Part shown: in pieces, positions 29,573 to 37,770 of the stretch
Position numbering within the stretch: position 1 is the stretch's first letter
Layout of the letters: each line of letters starts with the position of its first letter
NCBI RefSeq assembly: GCF_018069865.1
Contig: NZ_JAGQDG010000002.1
Location: 558,001-622,000 of the forward strand
Length of the DNA: 64,000 nt
Direction: 5' to 3'
Source: Ideonella paludis
GTDB lineage: Bacteria > Pseudomonadota > Gammaproteobacteria > Burkholderiales > Burkholderiaceae_C
Notes under the pieces: model-generated
What the model was told of the DNA's origin: nothing
Database searches by the model: none
The model's input: the letters and a program-made list of their open reading frames with translations, nothing else
Position numbers and translations under genes: made by a program

Positions 29573-32152
29573 TTAGTCTTCCAAGAGCAACTGCAAGATG
29601 GCGCTGAGCACCCCAGGGGCCAGCGGCGCTGGTGGGCCTGGCGGCGGCGGGGGCGGCGTAGGACCTGAGCCCGAAATGGTGCTGGCGTTGGGTGAGGAGC
29701 CAGCGCTTCGGGCGAACAAGCTCAATTGCTTGTCTGCAGTGGGCGCGGTACTCACCACCGTGCTGCCCGTCATGCGGCCCAGGTTCCACTTGGTGTAGTC
29801 GTCGGCATAGGTGCTGGTCGTGGTCTTGGCCCACTCCAAGGTGCCTTGTGACGTGCCTGTTTGCTGGGTGGTCTGCACCTGTTCCCACACATTGCCGAAG
29901 GCATTCTGCTTGCTGGTGGCAATGGTGCTGGGCAGGCGGATAGACGTGCTGCCGTTCAGGTCGAATGCGGCTGTGCTGGATTTGCCGACATAGCGCACCC
30001 GGGGGTTGATGGCAGCCACCCCGGCGGGGAGAACCTCACCAACGGGGCTGACGGTATCGGCCAATTCATTGAGGGAGCGCTGCACGAGCAAGAACGCCCC
30101 GTCATCAGAGTTGGCTTCCGCCTCGGCAGCCCGCTTCAAGCGGGTGCTTGAGGTTGTAAAAGGAACAGTCGTCCAGCCTGCAGCACCTAACCAAACCGGC
30201 ACGTTGACGGTTGAAGTAGTGGTCTGCGCGGCCTGCGTCATGACGGCATCCAAGTAGCGCTGGCGATAGGACGCCCCGTTGGCCACAGCGGGCACGTTGA
30301 TCGACTTGGGGTCGATCACGAACTTGGCGCGTAGTTTTGCGACGCCGATTTCGAGGGGGTCGTCCATGCGAGAAGTGACATCGACTTCCTTACCGCGCCC
30401 TTGGAAGTACACCGCATGGTCGATGGTGTTGCTGCCTTCGGTAAGCATGAATCGCTCGCGGAAACCGCGGTTACCGTTCACGACATCGGTCATCATGTCC
30501 ATGTAGTAGTAGCGTGCCGTGCCAGTGAGCGGTGGCCATTTGGACTCATCGGGCTCACCTTCTTGTTTGAGCCAGGCACGAGACTCGTAGACCAGGGGCG
30601 ACGTGCCTTGAATGAGCTGCTGACGAGCACCATTGCCTGCACTTGAACGCCTGTACACACGTGCATCACTCATAGACAAATAGGTGACGCGAGTTTGAGC
30701 CGCTAGGCCGTCCTCCAGCGAGCGCATGAGTGCAGGGCTGGCTTGATTGACGCCAGCGATTCCTGCGGAAAAGCCCGTTTGGTTGGTATAGGCAGGGGTG
30801 CAAATGGGCGGTCGATTGGGATTCGGGTTATCAGTGCAAACCGGGGTTACTGGTGTAACAACATTGGTGACGCGACAAAGCGTTTGAAACCCGTTGCCAC
30901 CAGCTGAGCAAAAGCTAAGCCCTGTACCAGCACCGAAATTCACGCCAGTGACAACTAAATCACTGAGAGTGAAAAGTGATTTACCAAAGACCCTCGCGTC
31001 GGCACCTATTTGTCCGAGACGGCAACTCAAGGTGGAATAAACATCCCCGGCTGAAGCATCGTAAGTCGGGCTCCTTGGCTTGGCTGCTGTGCTGGGCACC
31101 CTGCAATAGTCGGCAGCACCATCCCCATTGATATCCGTCCACCAACGATAACCTTCATGCCCAAAGTCTCCTACGGACAATACGACCTGCTCTTTTGCCC
31201 AGCTTCGCCCATTCGAGAGCACGCAAGCAATCAGACCCAATCCATTTTGGGTGGGAGCACAGAAATCTGTGTTCCCATCGCCATTGATGTCTACAAACGA
31301 GGCGCCAGCAGATGCGTATTTGTAAGTCTGAATTGAGGACGTAACGACCTCGGCTCCCACTAAGCCGTTCGGGCCGGTCAAGGTGCACCGGATCAGATTA
31401 TCAGCATGCAAAGCACAATAGTCCTTGTAGCCATCTCCGTTGAAATCATAAAAACCCCGCTGGTAGGTGCCTTCGGGCATGAAGGCAGAAGTCCACTTTG
31501 CAGTTTCCGCTTGAAAAGAATTCACTGAGAAGCTTCTGCACCGCAATGACTTTGAGGATGGGTTGGTTTGGTGGATGTAGCAAACCTCGGCATTGCCATC
31601 ACCATCTACATCGGAAAAAAAGAAGTCACCGGGCTTATCGACGCCTGGGTGAATGATGGTTGGTGCGCAGCCGTTGTATCCGCAATCTGTCTCTTCCCAA
31701 TAATATGGAATTGACAGCGTCGGAACTGTGCTGAAACTCGCTGATTCCGGCAAATTATTCTGATAGCAATTGACGTTCCAACCGGAGCTTCCGTCTAGCC
31801 TGTCGACCCGACAAAGGTCCACCCGACCATCTCCATTCAGATCAACCCATTGAAATGGCTTCACACCATCCATGCTGCGCACTTGAAATTTCAAGTTTTG
31901 CTTTGAAAACCCAGCATCAGTAGCGAAGTAGCAAACCAGATATATATTATCATTATCGGAAAACGCACAAAAGTCGTCACGCCCATCACCATTAACATCG
32001 ACCCAGTGCCTAGTTTCTATGGACCCAATTTCAGGTGCAGAGACGCCACCAGACTCAGGAGCCCATTTCAGTTCCTGTGCTTGCACAAGCGGGCAGAAGA
32101 GCAGCAAGGCCACTGCTGAGATGCGCAAGAGATACTGTATTTGTGTTTGCAT
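29573..32152 (-). CDS. Exported FG-GAP propeller plus TcB-middle-like protein (module 1)
   Basis: 859 residues; ATG at 32152 with GGAG six bases upstream (another ATG at 32170 forms TAATG with the previous stop). It has its own signal peptide (MQTQIQYLLRISAVALLLFCPLVQA). Residues about 50-440 are seven repeats: the first six carry calcium-binding D-x-N/D-G-D-G loops (DVNGDGRDD, DLNGDGRVD, DVDGDGNAE, DFNGDGYKD, DINGDGNTD, DINGDGAAD). All seven repeats carry a cysteine pair. The rest resembles the TcdB middle/N-terminal linker (RSLEDGLAAQTRVTYLSMSD). A poly-Pro stretch then leads to the C-terminal tail PGVLSAILQLLLED. It corresponds to the second half of the fused protein at 45490-49116. Probably a structural shell for the RHS toxin. 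Confidence 0.88.
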   Translation of the reverse strand: MQTQIQYLLRISAVALLLFCPLVQAQELKWAPESGGVSAPEIGSIETRHWVDVNGDGRDDFCAFSDNDNIYLVCYFATDAGFSKQNLKFQVRSMDGVKPFQWVDLNGDGRVDLCRVDRLDGSSGWNVNCYQNNLPESASFSTVPTLSIPYYWEETDCGYNGCAPTIIHPGVDKPGDFFFSDVDGDGNAEVCYIHQTNPSSKSLRCRSFSVNSFQAETAKWTSAFMPEGTYQRGFYDFNGDGYKDYCALHADNLIRCTLTGPNGLVGAEVVTSSIQTYKYASAGASFVDINGDGNTDFCAPTQNGLGLIACVLSNGRSWAKEQVVLSVGDFGHEGYRWWTDINGDGAADYCRVPSTAAKPRSPTYDASAGDVYSTLSCRLGQIGADARVFGKSLFTLSDLVVTGVNFGAGTGLSFCSAGGNGFQTLCRVTNVVTPVTPVCTDNPNPNRPPICTPAYTNQTGFSAGIAGVNQASPALMRSLEDGLAAQTRVTYLSMSDARVYRRSSAGNGARQQLIQGTSPLVYESRAWLKQEGEPDESKWPPLTGTARYYYMDMMTDVVNGNRGFRERFMLTEGSNTIDHAVYFQGRGKEVDVTSRMDDPLEIGVAKLRAKFVIDPKSINVPAVANGASYRQRYLDAVMTQAAQTTTSTVNVPVWLGAAGWTTVPFTTSSTRLKRAAEAEANSDDGAFLLVQRSLNELADTVSPVGEVLPAGVAAINPRVRYVGKSSTAAFDLNGSTSIRLPSTIATSKQNAFGNVWEQVQTTQQTGTSQGTLEWAKTTTSTYADDYTKWNLGRMTGSTVVSTAPTADKQLSLFARSAGSSPNASTISGSGPTPPPPPPGPPAPLAPGVLSAILQLLLED

Positions 32153-32169
32153 TGACTTCTCCGGCGGCA

Positions 32170-33513
32170 TTATGGGCAGAGCTGTTGAGGCACACCAGGC
32201 TGGGCGAACCCGCCACAGCTTCTGTCGTCTTTTCCTGTTCCAGCACTGCCTTCAGCGTTGAGTTTTACGGTTTTTCCAAACACTGAGTCGGACAGGTAAT
32301 CGAATCTCAATGGTGGCAACTTCATGGAATCGACTTCGCCAAACTCCTGAACTTGAATGAGACGACTGGTCCGGGTAGCACGCAGAGAAACTTTCCCTGC
32401 ATCTTCAAGTGGGTCGTAGGTCAACGCATAGTGCTTGATGCGCGTGCCACGGTCAGTGAGGCTCTTGAAGTTCATGTAGGTGACGATGGACTTGAGGCGC
32501 TGCGTCTGGGCAACTTTGGCTCCATAGGTGAAGGCCGCTTGTGCGTCTGGCCTGTCTTCGTAATTGAAGACCACCGCCATGAGCGGGCCACCGCTCAGTG
32601 CTTTGGTGTATTGGATGTAGTGCAAGGGGGCGCTGCCCGTCCAATCTCCTGCGCCGCTGCAGTTGTTGCCGTCTGCGCTGACGCGGCCTTTGCAATACAC
32701 AAAACGAATGGAATTGCTGAAGCGATCAGTGATAGTGCTGAGCATCCAACGGTTGGTGGCACTGCCAAAAGTGGCATCTTCAAACAGTGCTTCTATGCGG
32801 GCACTATTGGCCGGCGCCGTCGCACTGACATCACCGAATTCCATGGTCAAGCCGGCTTTGGTTTCCACCTTGAAGTAGGTGGGCGAGCCATTGGTGGTGC
32901 CAACAGCCGTGATGCGCGAGAAGCTGTCCGGGAATGTTCGGTACTCGGCCCCCGCAGAGTGGTACTCAGCGTCTGTATTGCCTTTGTTGACGATCAAAAG
33001 CCTTTGGCCGTCCAGGCAGTAGCGATCGCCCGTGTTGAAGCGAATGACGCCACGCACTTGGTCGTGCTGGATGGATTTGGGGCAGCGGGTGATGGCGGAG
33101 ATGCCGCTGAGCGTCCAGCCCAGGCCCAAGAGGCCGTTGCCGGCGCCGGAGGAATAGTTGAGGGCTAGGTGCGGCTCCATGCCTGCAATGCCGCGCGGCA
33201 CTTGAATGGGAATGTTGACCGTGGCTTGGCCAGACTCTGTGACTGCAAACTGCATGGGGCTGGTGACGCCGTTGGCGAGCGCGGGCAATGTGTGCACGCT
33301 GGCTGCAAGGCCCAAAAGCAGACTGGGCAGCGCGCAGCGGCCGAGCGTGAGGCGCAGTGGAGGTAGAGACATGGCTTTGGCTTTGGAAGTTGACGCGGTT
33401 GGGCCGACTGCAGGCACTGCAGCGCCCGAAACAAGCACGTGATGTGCCACTTGGGGTGCAGAGACAGAAAAGCAGCGGCTCTGCCGAGCTGCGGCAAACC
33501 GTGTGGTGAACAT
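32170..33513 (-). CDS. SpvB/TcB N-terminal-domain protein (module 1)
   Basis: 447 residues from the ATG at 33513, which has GGGGAG upstream; other in-frame starts are at 33576 and 33372. The hydrophobic export segment (CALPSLLLGLAASVHTLPALA) follows a long N-region of about 47 residues, so the true start could instead be the ATG at 33372. Then comes the SpvB pattern: FAVTESGQATVNIPIQVPRGIAGMEPHLALNYSSGAGNGLLGLGWTLSGISAITRCPKSI, GDRYCLDGQRL and FRTFPDSFSRI-like blocks. It ends FAQPGVPQQLCP and hands over to the FG-GAP gene at TAATG. In module 2 the same region is fused to the propeller. Confidence 0.87.
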   Translation of the reverse strand: MFTTRFAAARQSRCFSVSAPQVAHHVLVSGAAVPAVGPTASTSKAKAMSLPPLRLTLGRCALPSLLLGLAASVHTLPALANGVTSPMQFAVTESGQATVNIPIQVPRGIAGMEPHLALNYSSGAGNGLLGLGWTLSGISAITRCPKSIQHDQVRGVIRFNTGDRYCLDGQRLLIVNKGNTDAEYHSAGAEYRTFPDSFSRITAVGTTNGSPTYFKVETKAGLTMEFGDVSATAPANSARIEALFEDATFGSATNRWMLSTITDRFSNSIRFVYCKGRVSADGNNCSGAGDWTGSAPLHYIQYTKALSGGPLMAVVFNYEDRPDAQAAFTYGAKVAQTQRLKSIVTYMNFKSLTDRGTRIKHYALTYDPLEDAGKVSLRATRTSRLIQVQEFGEVDSMKLPPLRFDYLSDSVFGKTVKLNAEGSAGTGKDDRSCGGFAQPGVPQQLCP

Positions 33514-33623
33514 GGAAACTCCCCATCGCAGCAACCTGATGCTGCCCTCTTTGGCTTGGCCCTTGCGATCCCTCACATTGGCGCAATCGTCACTGATCTT
33601 TTGTCCGATTATTGTCGCTCAAA

Positions 33624-34055
33624 TCAACGAAGAATATCAGCGTCATCCCCTAATCCACCAGGAACACGGTCACGCCCCGTGCTCAGCAGTTCGAACTCTT
33701 TGCCGTTGTTGCCGGGTGCTCGGTACACATAGGGCATGCCCCAGGGGTCGGGCGGGATGTCGCCCCGCATGTAGGGGCCACGCCAGCGTGTTTCTTCTGG
33801 CGGCTGCTGCACCAGGGCTTTGAGCCCTTGGGCGCTGCTGGGGTAACGCCCAGTGTCGATGCGGTAGGCCTGCAGTGCTTTGTCTAGCGCATCCATTTGC
33901 GCTTGGGCGGTGGTCACTTCGGACTTGTTGATTTGGCCCAAAAGGCGGGGGGCCACAATGCCTGTCAACAGGCCAATGATGAGCACCACCACCAGCAGTT
34001 CCATCAGGGTGAAGCCTTTGGCTGGAGGGCGCGCGTGCAGAGAGGGGCTTGTCAT
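33624..34055 (-). CDS. gspG: Major pseudopilin, GspG-like
   Basis: 143 residues from the ATG at 34055. Prepilin leader MTSPSLHARPPAKG is cleaved before FTLMELLVVVLIIGLLTGIVAPRLLGQ (E5 present). The body, DALDKALQAYRIDTGRYPSSAQGLKALVQQPPEETRWRGPYMRGDIPPDPWGMPYVYRAPG, is textbook GspG, including the calcium-site GlnGly/Asp loop and C-terminal SLGADG-like LLSTGRDRVPGG. Its start overlaps the preceding stop (ATGA). It is the last gene before the module 1 toxin insert; 110 bp separate it from the SpvB-like start. Confidence 0.95.
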   Translation of the reverse strand: MTSPSLHARPPAKGFTLMELLVVVLIIGLLTGIVAPRLLGQINKSEVTTAQAQMDALDKALQAYRIDTGRYPSSAQGLKALVQQPPEETRWRGPYMRGDIPPDPWGMPYVYRAPGNNGKEFELLSTGRDRVPGGLGDDADILR

Positions 34056-34537
34056 GGTGTCACCGTGGGAATGAAACGCCACTCATGGTAGTGGCGGGCG
34101 GGAGGCAATGTCACCGCACCGAGTACCAAAGGGGCTTGGCGCACAGGAGCTTGTGCCGAAGTGATGTAGACCCCTTGCACACCTCCTTCTGGGGCGGGGA
34201 TGGGCAGCCAAGGGCGCTTCGGGTTGGTGGGGTCGGGGTACAGACGCCTTAAGTGGCGCACTGTGCCCGGAAAGCGCGGGTCGTGCAGCAGGTCTTGCAG
34301 GGTGGCGGGATAGGTTTTGACGCTGCCCGGCGCCATGCGGTGATAGCGCGCAATGGCTTCGGCATAGAGGCTGCCAATGCGCAGGATGTCGGCTTCGCGC
34401 TCGCGGCGTTGTTGGTCTGACCAGGCCTGGCCAATGGCGGCCAAGCCCACGCCCAGCACGGCCACAGTAGCCAGCATGGCGATGTAGCTGAAGCCTTGGG
34501 TGGGGCGGCTTTGCACGCGCGGGCTACCACTGCGCAT
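34052..34537 (-). CDS. Type IV-pilin-like protein (minor pseudopilin)
   Basis: 161 residues from the ATG at 34537, chosen because GGAG lies seven bases upstream and it gives the leader MRSGSPRVQSRPTQG before FSYIAMLATVAVLGVGLAAIGQAW. The fifth residue is A rather than E, which is unusual for self-assembling pilins. The body AEAIARYHRMAPGSVKTYPATLQDLLHDPRFPGTVRHLRRLYPDPTNPKRPW is seen in pseudopilin-like proteins of such loci. It overlaps its upstream neighbour by 14 bp. Likely a tip or minor subunit. Confidence 0.75.
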   Translation of the reverse strand: MRSGSPRVQSRPTQGFSYIAMLATVAVLGVGLAAIGQAWSDQQRREREADILRIGSLYAEAIARYHRMAPGSVKTYPATLQDLLHDPRFPGTVRHLRRLYPDPTNPKRPWLPIPAPEGGVQGVYITSAQAPVRQAPLVLGAVTLPPARHYHEWRFIPTVTP

Positions 34538-34901
34538 AGGGCACTCCATCGCGGCCTGCGCCCGGCGCACCGCTGCGCACATCAAACACAGCTTGGCCCG
34601 CGCTTTGGCCCGGCGGGGGAAGCTGTTGCCAGGTGTCAAAGCGCTCCGTCACTGGGTCCGTCGGCACCTCGCGCAAGTAGCGCTGGGTCACCAGCTCTTG
34701 CAGGTTGGCGGGGTAGCGTGCCCGGTCTGCGTAGAACTTGTCGATGGTTTCGCGCAGGGTGATCAGGTTTTGTTTCAGCACCCGCTCGCGGGCTCTGTCC
34801 ACATGCTCCACATAGCGGGGCACGGCCAGGGTGGTCAGCAGGGCCAAGACGGCCATGACCACCAAAAGCTCGATCAAGGTAAAGCCAGTCGCTTTGCGCA
34901 T
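34524..34901 (-). CDS. GspG/PulG-like pseudopilin
   Basis: 125 residues. Short leader MRKATG, then FTLIELLVVMAVLALLTTLAVPRYVEHVDRARERVLKQNL with E5, followed by LRETIDKFYADRARYPANLQELVTQRYLREVPTDPVT. The C-terminus DGVPYAQW is short and ends in Gln-Trp, like the next gene upstream (GQPVSQW). A pseudopilin of the same machine; gene spacing of 6 bp indicates one operon. Confidence 0.88.
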   Translation of the reverse strand: MRKATGFTLIELLVVMAVLALLTTLAVPRYVEHVDRARERVLKQNLITLRETIDKFYADRARYPANLQELVTQRYLREVPTDPVTERFDTWQQLPPPGQSAGQAVFDVRSGAPGAGRDGVPYAQW

Positions 34902-34907
34902 GGTGGG

Positions 34908-35393
34908 TTACCACTGGGACACTGGCTGGCCATTCAAACCCATGCGGTTAGAGCGGCTGTAAACGTCGTACACATCAGCGCCTGGGCCCGGCCTGTCGGG
35001 CGGGGTGTCATACGCACGCAGGCCCCATGACAGCGCCGCAGGTGTGCTGGGGGGTGCAAAGGGGTCAGACGGAATGCGGCGCAGAAAGTAACGCATTTGG
35101 CCTGGGGCCTTCACATCGGGCACGCCTTGAACCAAGGCCTCTAGGCTGGGCGGGTAGCCGGAGGCACCACCCGCCACCAAGCCCTGCTGCGCGGCCAAGT
35201 GATAGGCGTCCAGGGCGTCACGAATCTCCCACAGGGCGCGCTTGAGCTCTTGCTCGCGCTGGCGTTGCACGCTGAGCTCGACCATGGGCGTGGCCGCCCA
35301 GGCCAAGATTCCCAGCACGGCCATCACCACCAGCAGCTCCACCAAAGTGAGGCCGCGTTGGGTTGCTGAGCGACCTCGCCCCGAGACTTTCAT
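34908..35393 (-). CDS. Pseudopilin with RG-L prepilin site
   Basis: 161 residues. Leader MKVSGRGRSATQRG is cleaved before LTLVELLVVMAVLGILAWAATPMVELSVQRQREQELKRALWEIRDALDAYH (E5 present, L at position 1 instead of F). A longer C-terminal domain contains GYPPSLEALVQGV and MRYFLRRIPSDPFAPP and ends GLNGQPVSQW. Its ATG overlaps the secretin stop by 4 bp. Pseudopilus component. Confidence 0.85.
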   Translation of the reverse strand: MKVSGRGRSATQRGLTLVELLVVMAVLGILAWAATPMVELSVQRQREQELKRALWEIRDALDAYHLAAQQGLVAGGASGYPPSLEALVQGVPDVKAPGQMRYFLRRIPSDPFAPPSTPAALSWGLRAYDTPPDRPGPGADVYDVYSRSNRMGLNGQPVSQW

Positions 35394-37768
35394 GGCGCTT
35401 TCACTTGAAGTTTGTGAGGCGCGAGCCGCGGGCTGGCCACGGGTGCCACACCCACCACCACGCCGTCAAAGCTGGCCAGATGAAACTCAGCCACGCCGGG
35501 GGCCAGGGCTTTGAGCTTGAGGGTCAGCACGCTACCCTGGCCGGGGGTGCCTTGCAGGGTCTCGCGCAGCACGCCGGCTTGCACCCGGCCGGCTGCCGCA
35601 TCAGTTTGGTGGGTGAAGTGGGTTTTTTGCCCGCCCTGGCGGAAGTAGTCGCCCTCTTCCACGCCCACCACTTCGACCATGGCTTTGTTGTAGGCCAGTG
35701 TGACAGGTGCACCGCGCAGGGTGGTGAGGCTGTTGAGCATGAGGCTGAGCTCAAAGACCTCACCCACCTTGGCCTCTGCAGGGGCGCGCCAAGACAGGGT
35801 CAAGGGGTTGACGGTTGGGGCCACGGGTGGGGATTCAAGGCCGGGCGCCGGTGGCCGAAGCGAAGGCCCGCCAGGGCCTGGAATTGGGGAAATGCCCCCC
35901 TGCCCTTCAGGCCTGCTTGCCGCAGCAGCGGGCGCAGTGGCCGGCTTGTCTGGGCTGGTGGGCGCCTCAACCGCCGGTGCGCGCCCACCCACGGCCCGCA
36001 GCCGGGTGGCCGATTCTGTGCCCACCCACAGCTCGGCCTGGGCAGCATCTGGGATGCGCAGGTTGCGCACGATGCGGGGGGTGACGGCCAGCACCAGCTC
36101 GGTCTTGGTGTTGTCGTCGCGCTGGCTAGAGAACAAACGGCCCGCCACGGGCAGATCCCCCAAGCCCGGCAGGCGGCTGGCGCTGATGCGCTCTTCCCGG
36201 CTGATCAAGCCGGCGAGGAGCTGGGTTTCGCCATCTCGCAGGCGCAAGGTGGTGTTGGCGTTGCGGGTGCCGATTTGGTAGGCCAAGGTGCCGTTGGTGC
36301 TGCGGACCTCGCGCGAAACGCTGCTGACCTCCAGGCCAACCTTGATGGCGACTTCGTCATCGGCGAAGATGGTGGGCTCCACTTCGAGCTTCAGGCCCAC
36401 ATCCAGGTAGTTGACGCTGTCCGCCACAAAGCCGCCTTGCCCGGTGGTGGTGGTCACGACCGGCACTTTGTCGCCCACCAGCACTTTGGCTTTCTCTTTG
36501 TTACGGGCGCGGATGCGGGGGTTGGCCAGGGTGTTGAAGTCACCAATCTCGCGCTTGAAGTTCAGCAACACGCCGCCGAAGCTCAGGCTCACATTGTTGC
36601 GTGTCAGGCTTTCAATATTGCCCGCCGTGATGCCGCCTGCAGCCCCGGTGGGCCCCAGCGGGGTGAGTGAGAGGGTGTCGGGGAACTTCACGCCCAAATC
36701 CAGCAGGCGCGATGAACGAACTTCAATCACCTCCAGTTCCAACACGACTTCGGGCTCCGGCGTGTCGTAGAGGGCCAAGAGGCGCTCGGCCAGTTCTATG
36801 TTCTCTGGTGTTTCACGCAGGGCAAGCATGTTGGAGCGCTCGTCCACAAAGGGCTCTTTGAGCTTGAGCATGGAGCGCAAAAAGGCGGCTGCGCCCTTGG
36901 CCTCGGCACTGGCAAGGTGGAAGACGCGGATCACTTGCTCTTGGTACTCGCGCTGCTTCTCGGGGGTGTTGGGGTAGATGAGCATGGTCTGCCCATCCAG
37001 CAGCTTTTTGGCCAGACCATGGGTGGAGGTGATCAGGTCTATGGCGTCTTCGAGCCGAGCGGAGCGCAGGTACACGCTGACCCGCACGTCGGCCCGCACG
37101 TCTTTGTCCAGCACAAAGTTGATGCCGCTGTTGCGGCTGACCACGTCGAGCACCGTGCGCAGGTTGGCGTCTCTGAAATCGAGTGAGATGGGGCGAGCTT
37201 CATTCAAGCCCTGCTGCATGGCCTTGGTTTGGCTTTGGCGCTGTTGGGCCTCTAGCCGGCGCTTCAAGGCCAACAAGTCGGCCTGGCGGGGGTTGTCCTT
37301 CAGGGCGGTGTTGATGACCAGCAGCGCCGCCTGCGGTTGCTGGGCAGCCAAAGACTCGGCCTGGGCCAAGGCCTGGCGCTGCCGCCGCTCGACGGCTACA
37401 TCAGCCAGCAAGGCTTCAACCCGCTTGCCACCCGTGTCGAAGCGCAAGGCCCGCTTGAGCAGGGCCTCGGCGGCATCTAGGCGGCCTAGCGCTCTTTCAG
37501 CAGCGGCCTCGGTGAGGAGACGAGACAAGGCCTCGTTGCGAGCCGACAAGGTGCCAGAGCGCAAGAGGGCAGAGTCAGGGTGTTCTTTTTGGCCCGCTTC
37601 AAGGCTGTCGAGTGCCGCTTCGTAGTCGCCCGCGCGCAAGCGCTCTTGGGCGTCAGCACGCAGGCGCTCTGCAACACAGCCGCTCAACAACAGGACGAGC
37701 GCCACGCCCGCCCCTGCACACAGGGCCCGCCTGCCCCAAACCCATTCTTTTTCTCTCATAGGCTGCAT
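35390..37768 (-). CDS. Secretin lipoprotein with TPR start and cohesin-like end (GspD/MshL type)
   Basis: 792 residues from the ATG at 37768. A lipoprotein signal ends LLLSGC (C31). TPR-like helices run over about 35-170 (AGDYEAALDSLEAGQKEHPDSALL). An N-domain follows (PISLDFRDANLRTVLDVVSRNSGINFVLDKDV), then the secretin beta-domain with VPVVTTTTGQGG, LRDGETQLLAGLI, LPGLGDLPVAGRLF and ELVLAVTPRIVR. After a Pro/Ala/Gly linker, residues about 665-792 look like a cohesin-type beta-sandwich (SWRAPAEAKVGEVFELSLMLNSLTTLRGAPVTLAYNKAMVEVVGVEEGDYF). It forms the outer-membrane pore. GTG starts at 37777/37774 are possible. Confidence 0.9.
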   Translation of the reverse strand: MQPMREKEWVWGRRALCAGAGVALVLLLSGCVAERLRADAQERLRAGDYEAALDSLEAGQKEHPDSALLRSGTLSARNEALSRLLTEAAAERALGRLDAAEALLKRALRFDTGGKRVEALLADVAVERRQRQALAQAESLAAQQPQAALLVINTALKDNPRQADLLALKRRLEAQQRQSQTKAMQQGLNEARPISLDFRDANLRTVLDVVSRNSGINFVLDKDVRADVRVSVYLRSARLEDAIDLITSTHGLAKKLLDGQTMLIYPNTPEKQREYQEQVIRVFHLASAEAKGAAAFLRSMLKLKEPFVDERSNMLALRETPENIELAERLLALYDTPEPEVVLELEVIEVRSSRLLDLGVKFPDTLSLTPLGPTGAAGGITAGNIESLTRNNVSLSFGGVLLNFKREIGDFNTLANPRIRARNKEKAKVLVGDKVPVVTTTTGQGGFVADSVNYLDVGLKLEVEPTIFADDEVAIKVGLEVSSVSREVRSTNGTLAYQIGTRNANTTLRLRDGETQLLAGLISREERISASRLPGLGDLPVAGRLFSSQRDDNTKTELVLAVTPRIVRNLRIPDAAQAELWVGTESATRLRAVGGRAPAVEAPTSPDKPATAPAAAASRPEGQGGISPIPGPGGPSLRPPAPGLESPPVAPTVNPLTLSWRAPAEAKVGEVFELSLMLNSLTTLRGAPVTLAYNKAMVEVVGVEEGDYFRQGGQKTHFTHQTDAAAGRVQAGVLRETLQGTPGQGSVLTLKLKALAPGVAEFHLASFDGVVVGVAPVASPRLAPHKLQVKAP

Positions 37769-37770
37769 TG

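Noticed and set aside
32152-32200. Frameshift splitting the module 1 SpvB/FG-GAP gene
   Set aside because: The second gene has its own ribosome-binding site and signal peptide, so it is a genuine separate gene rather than a broken one.
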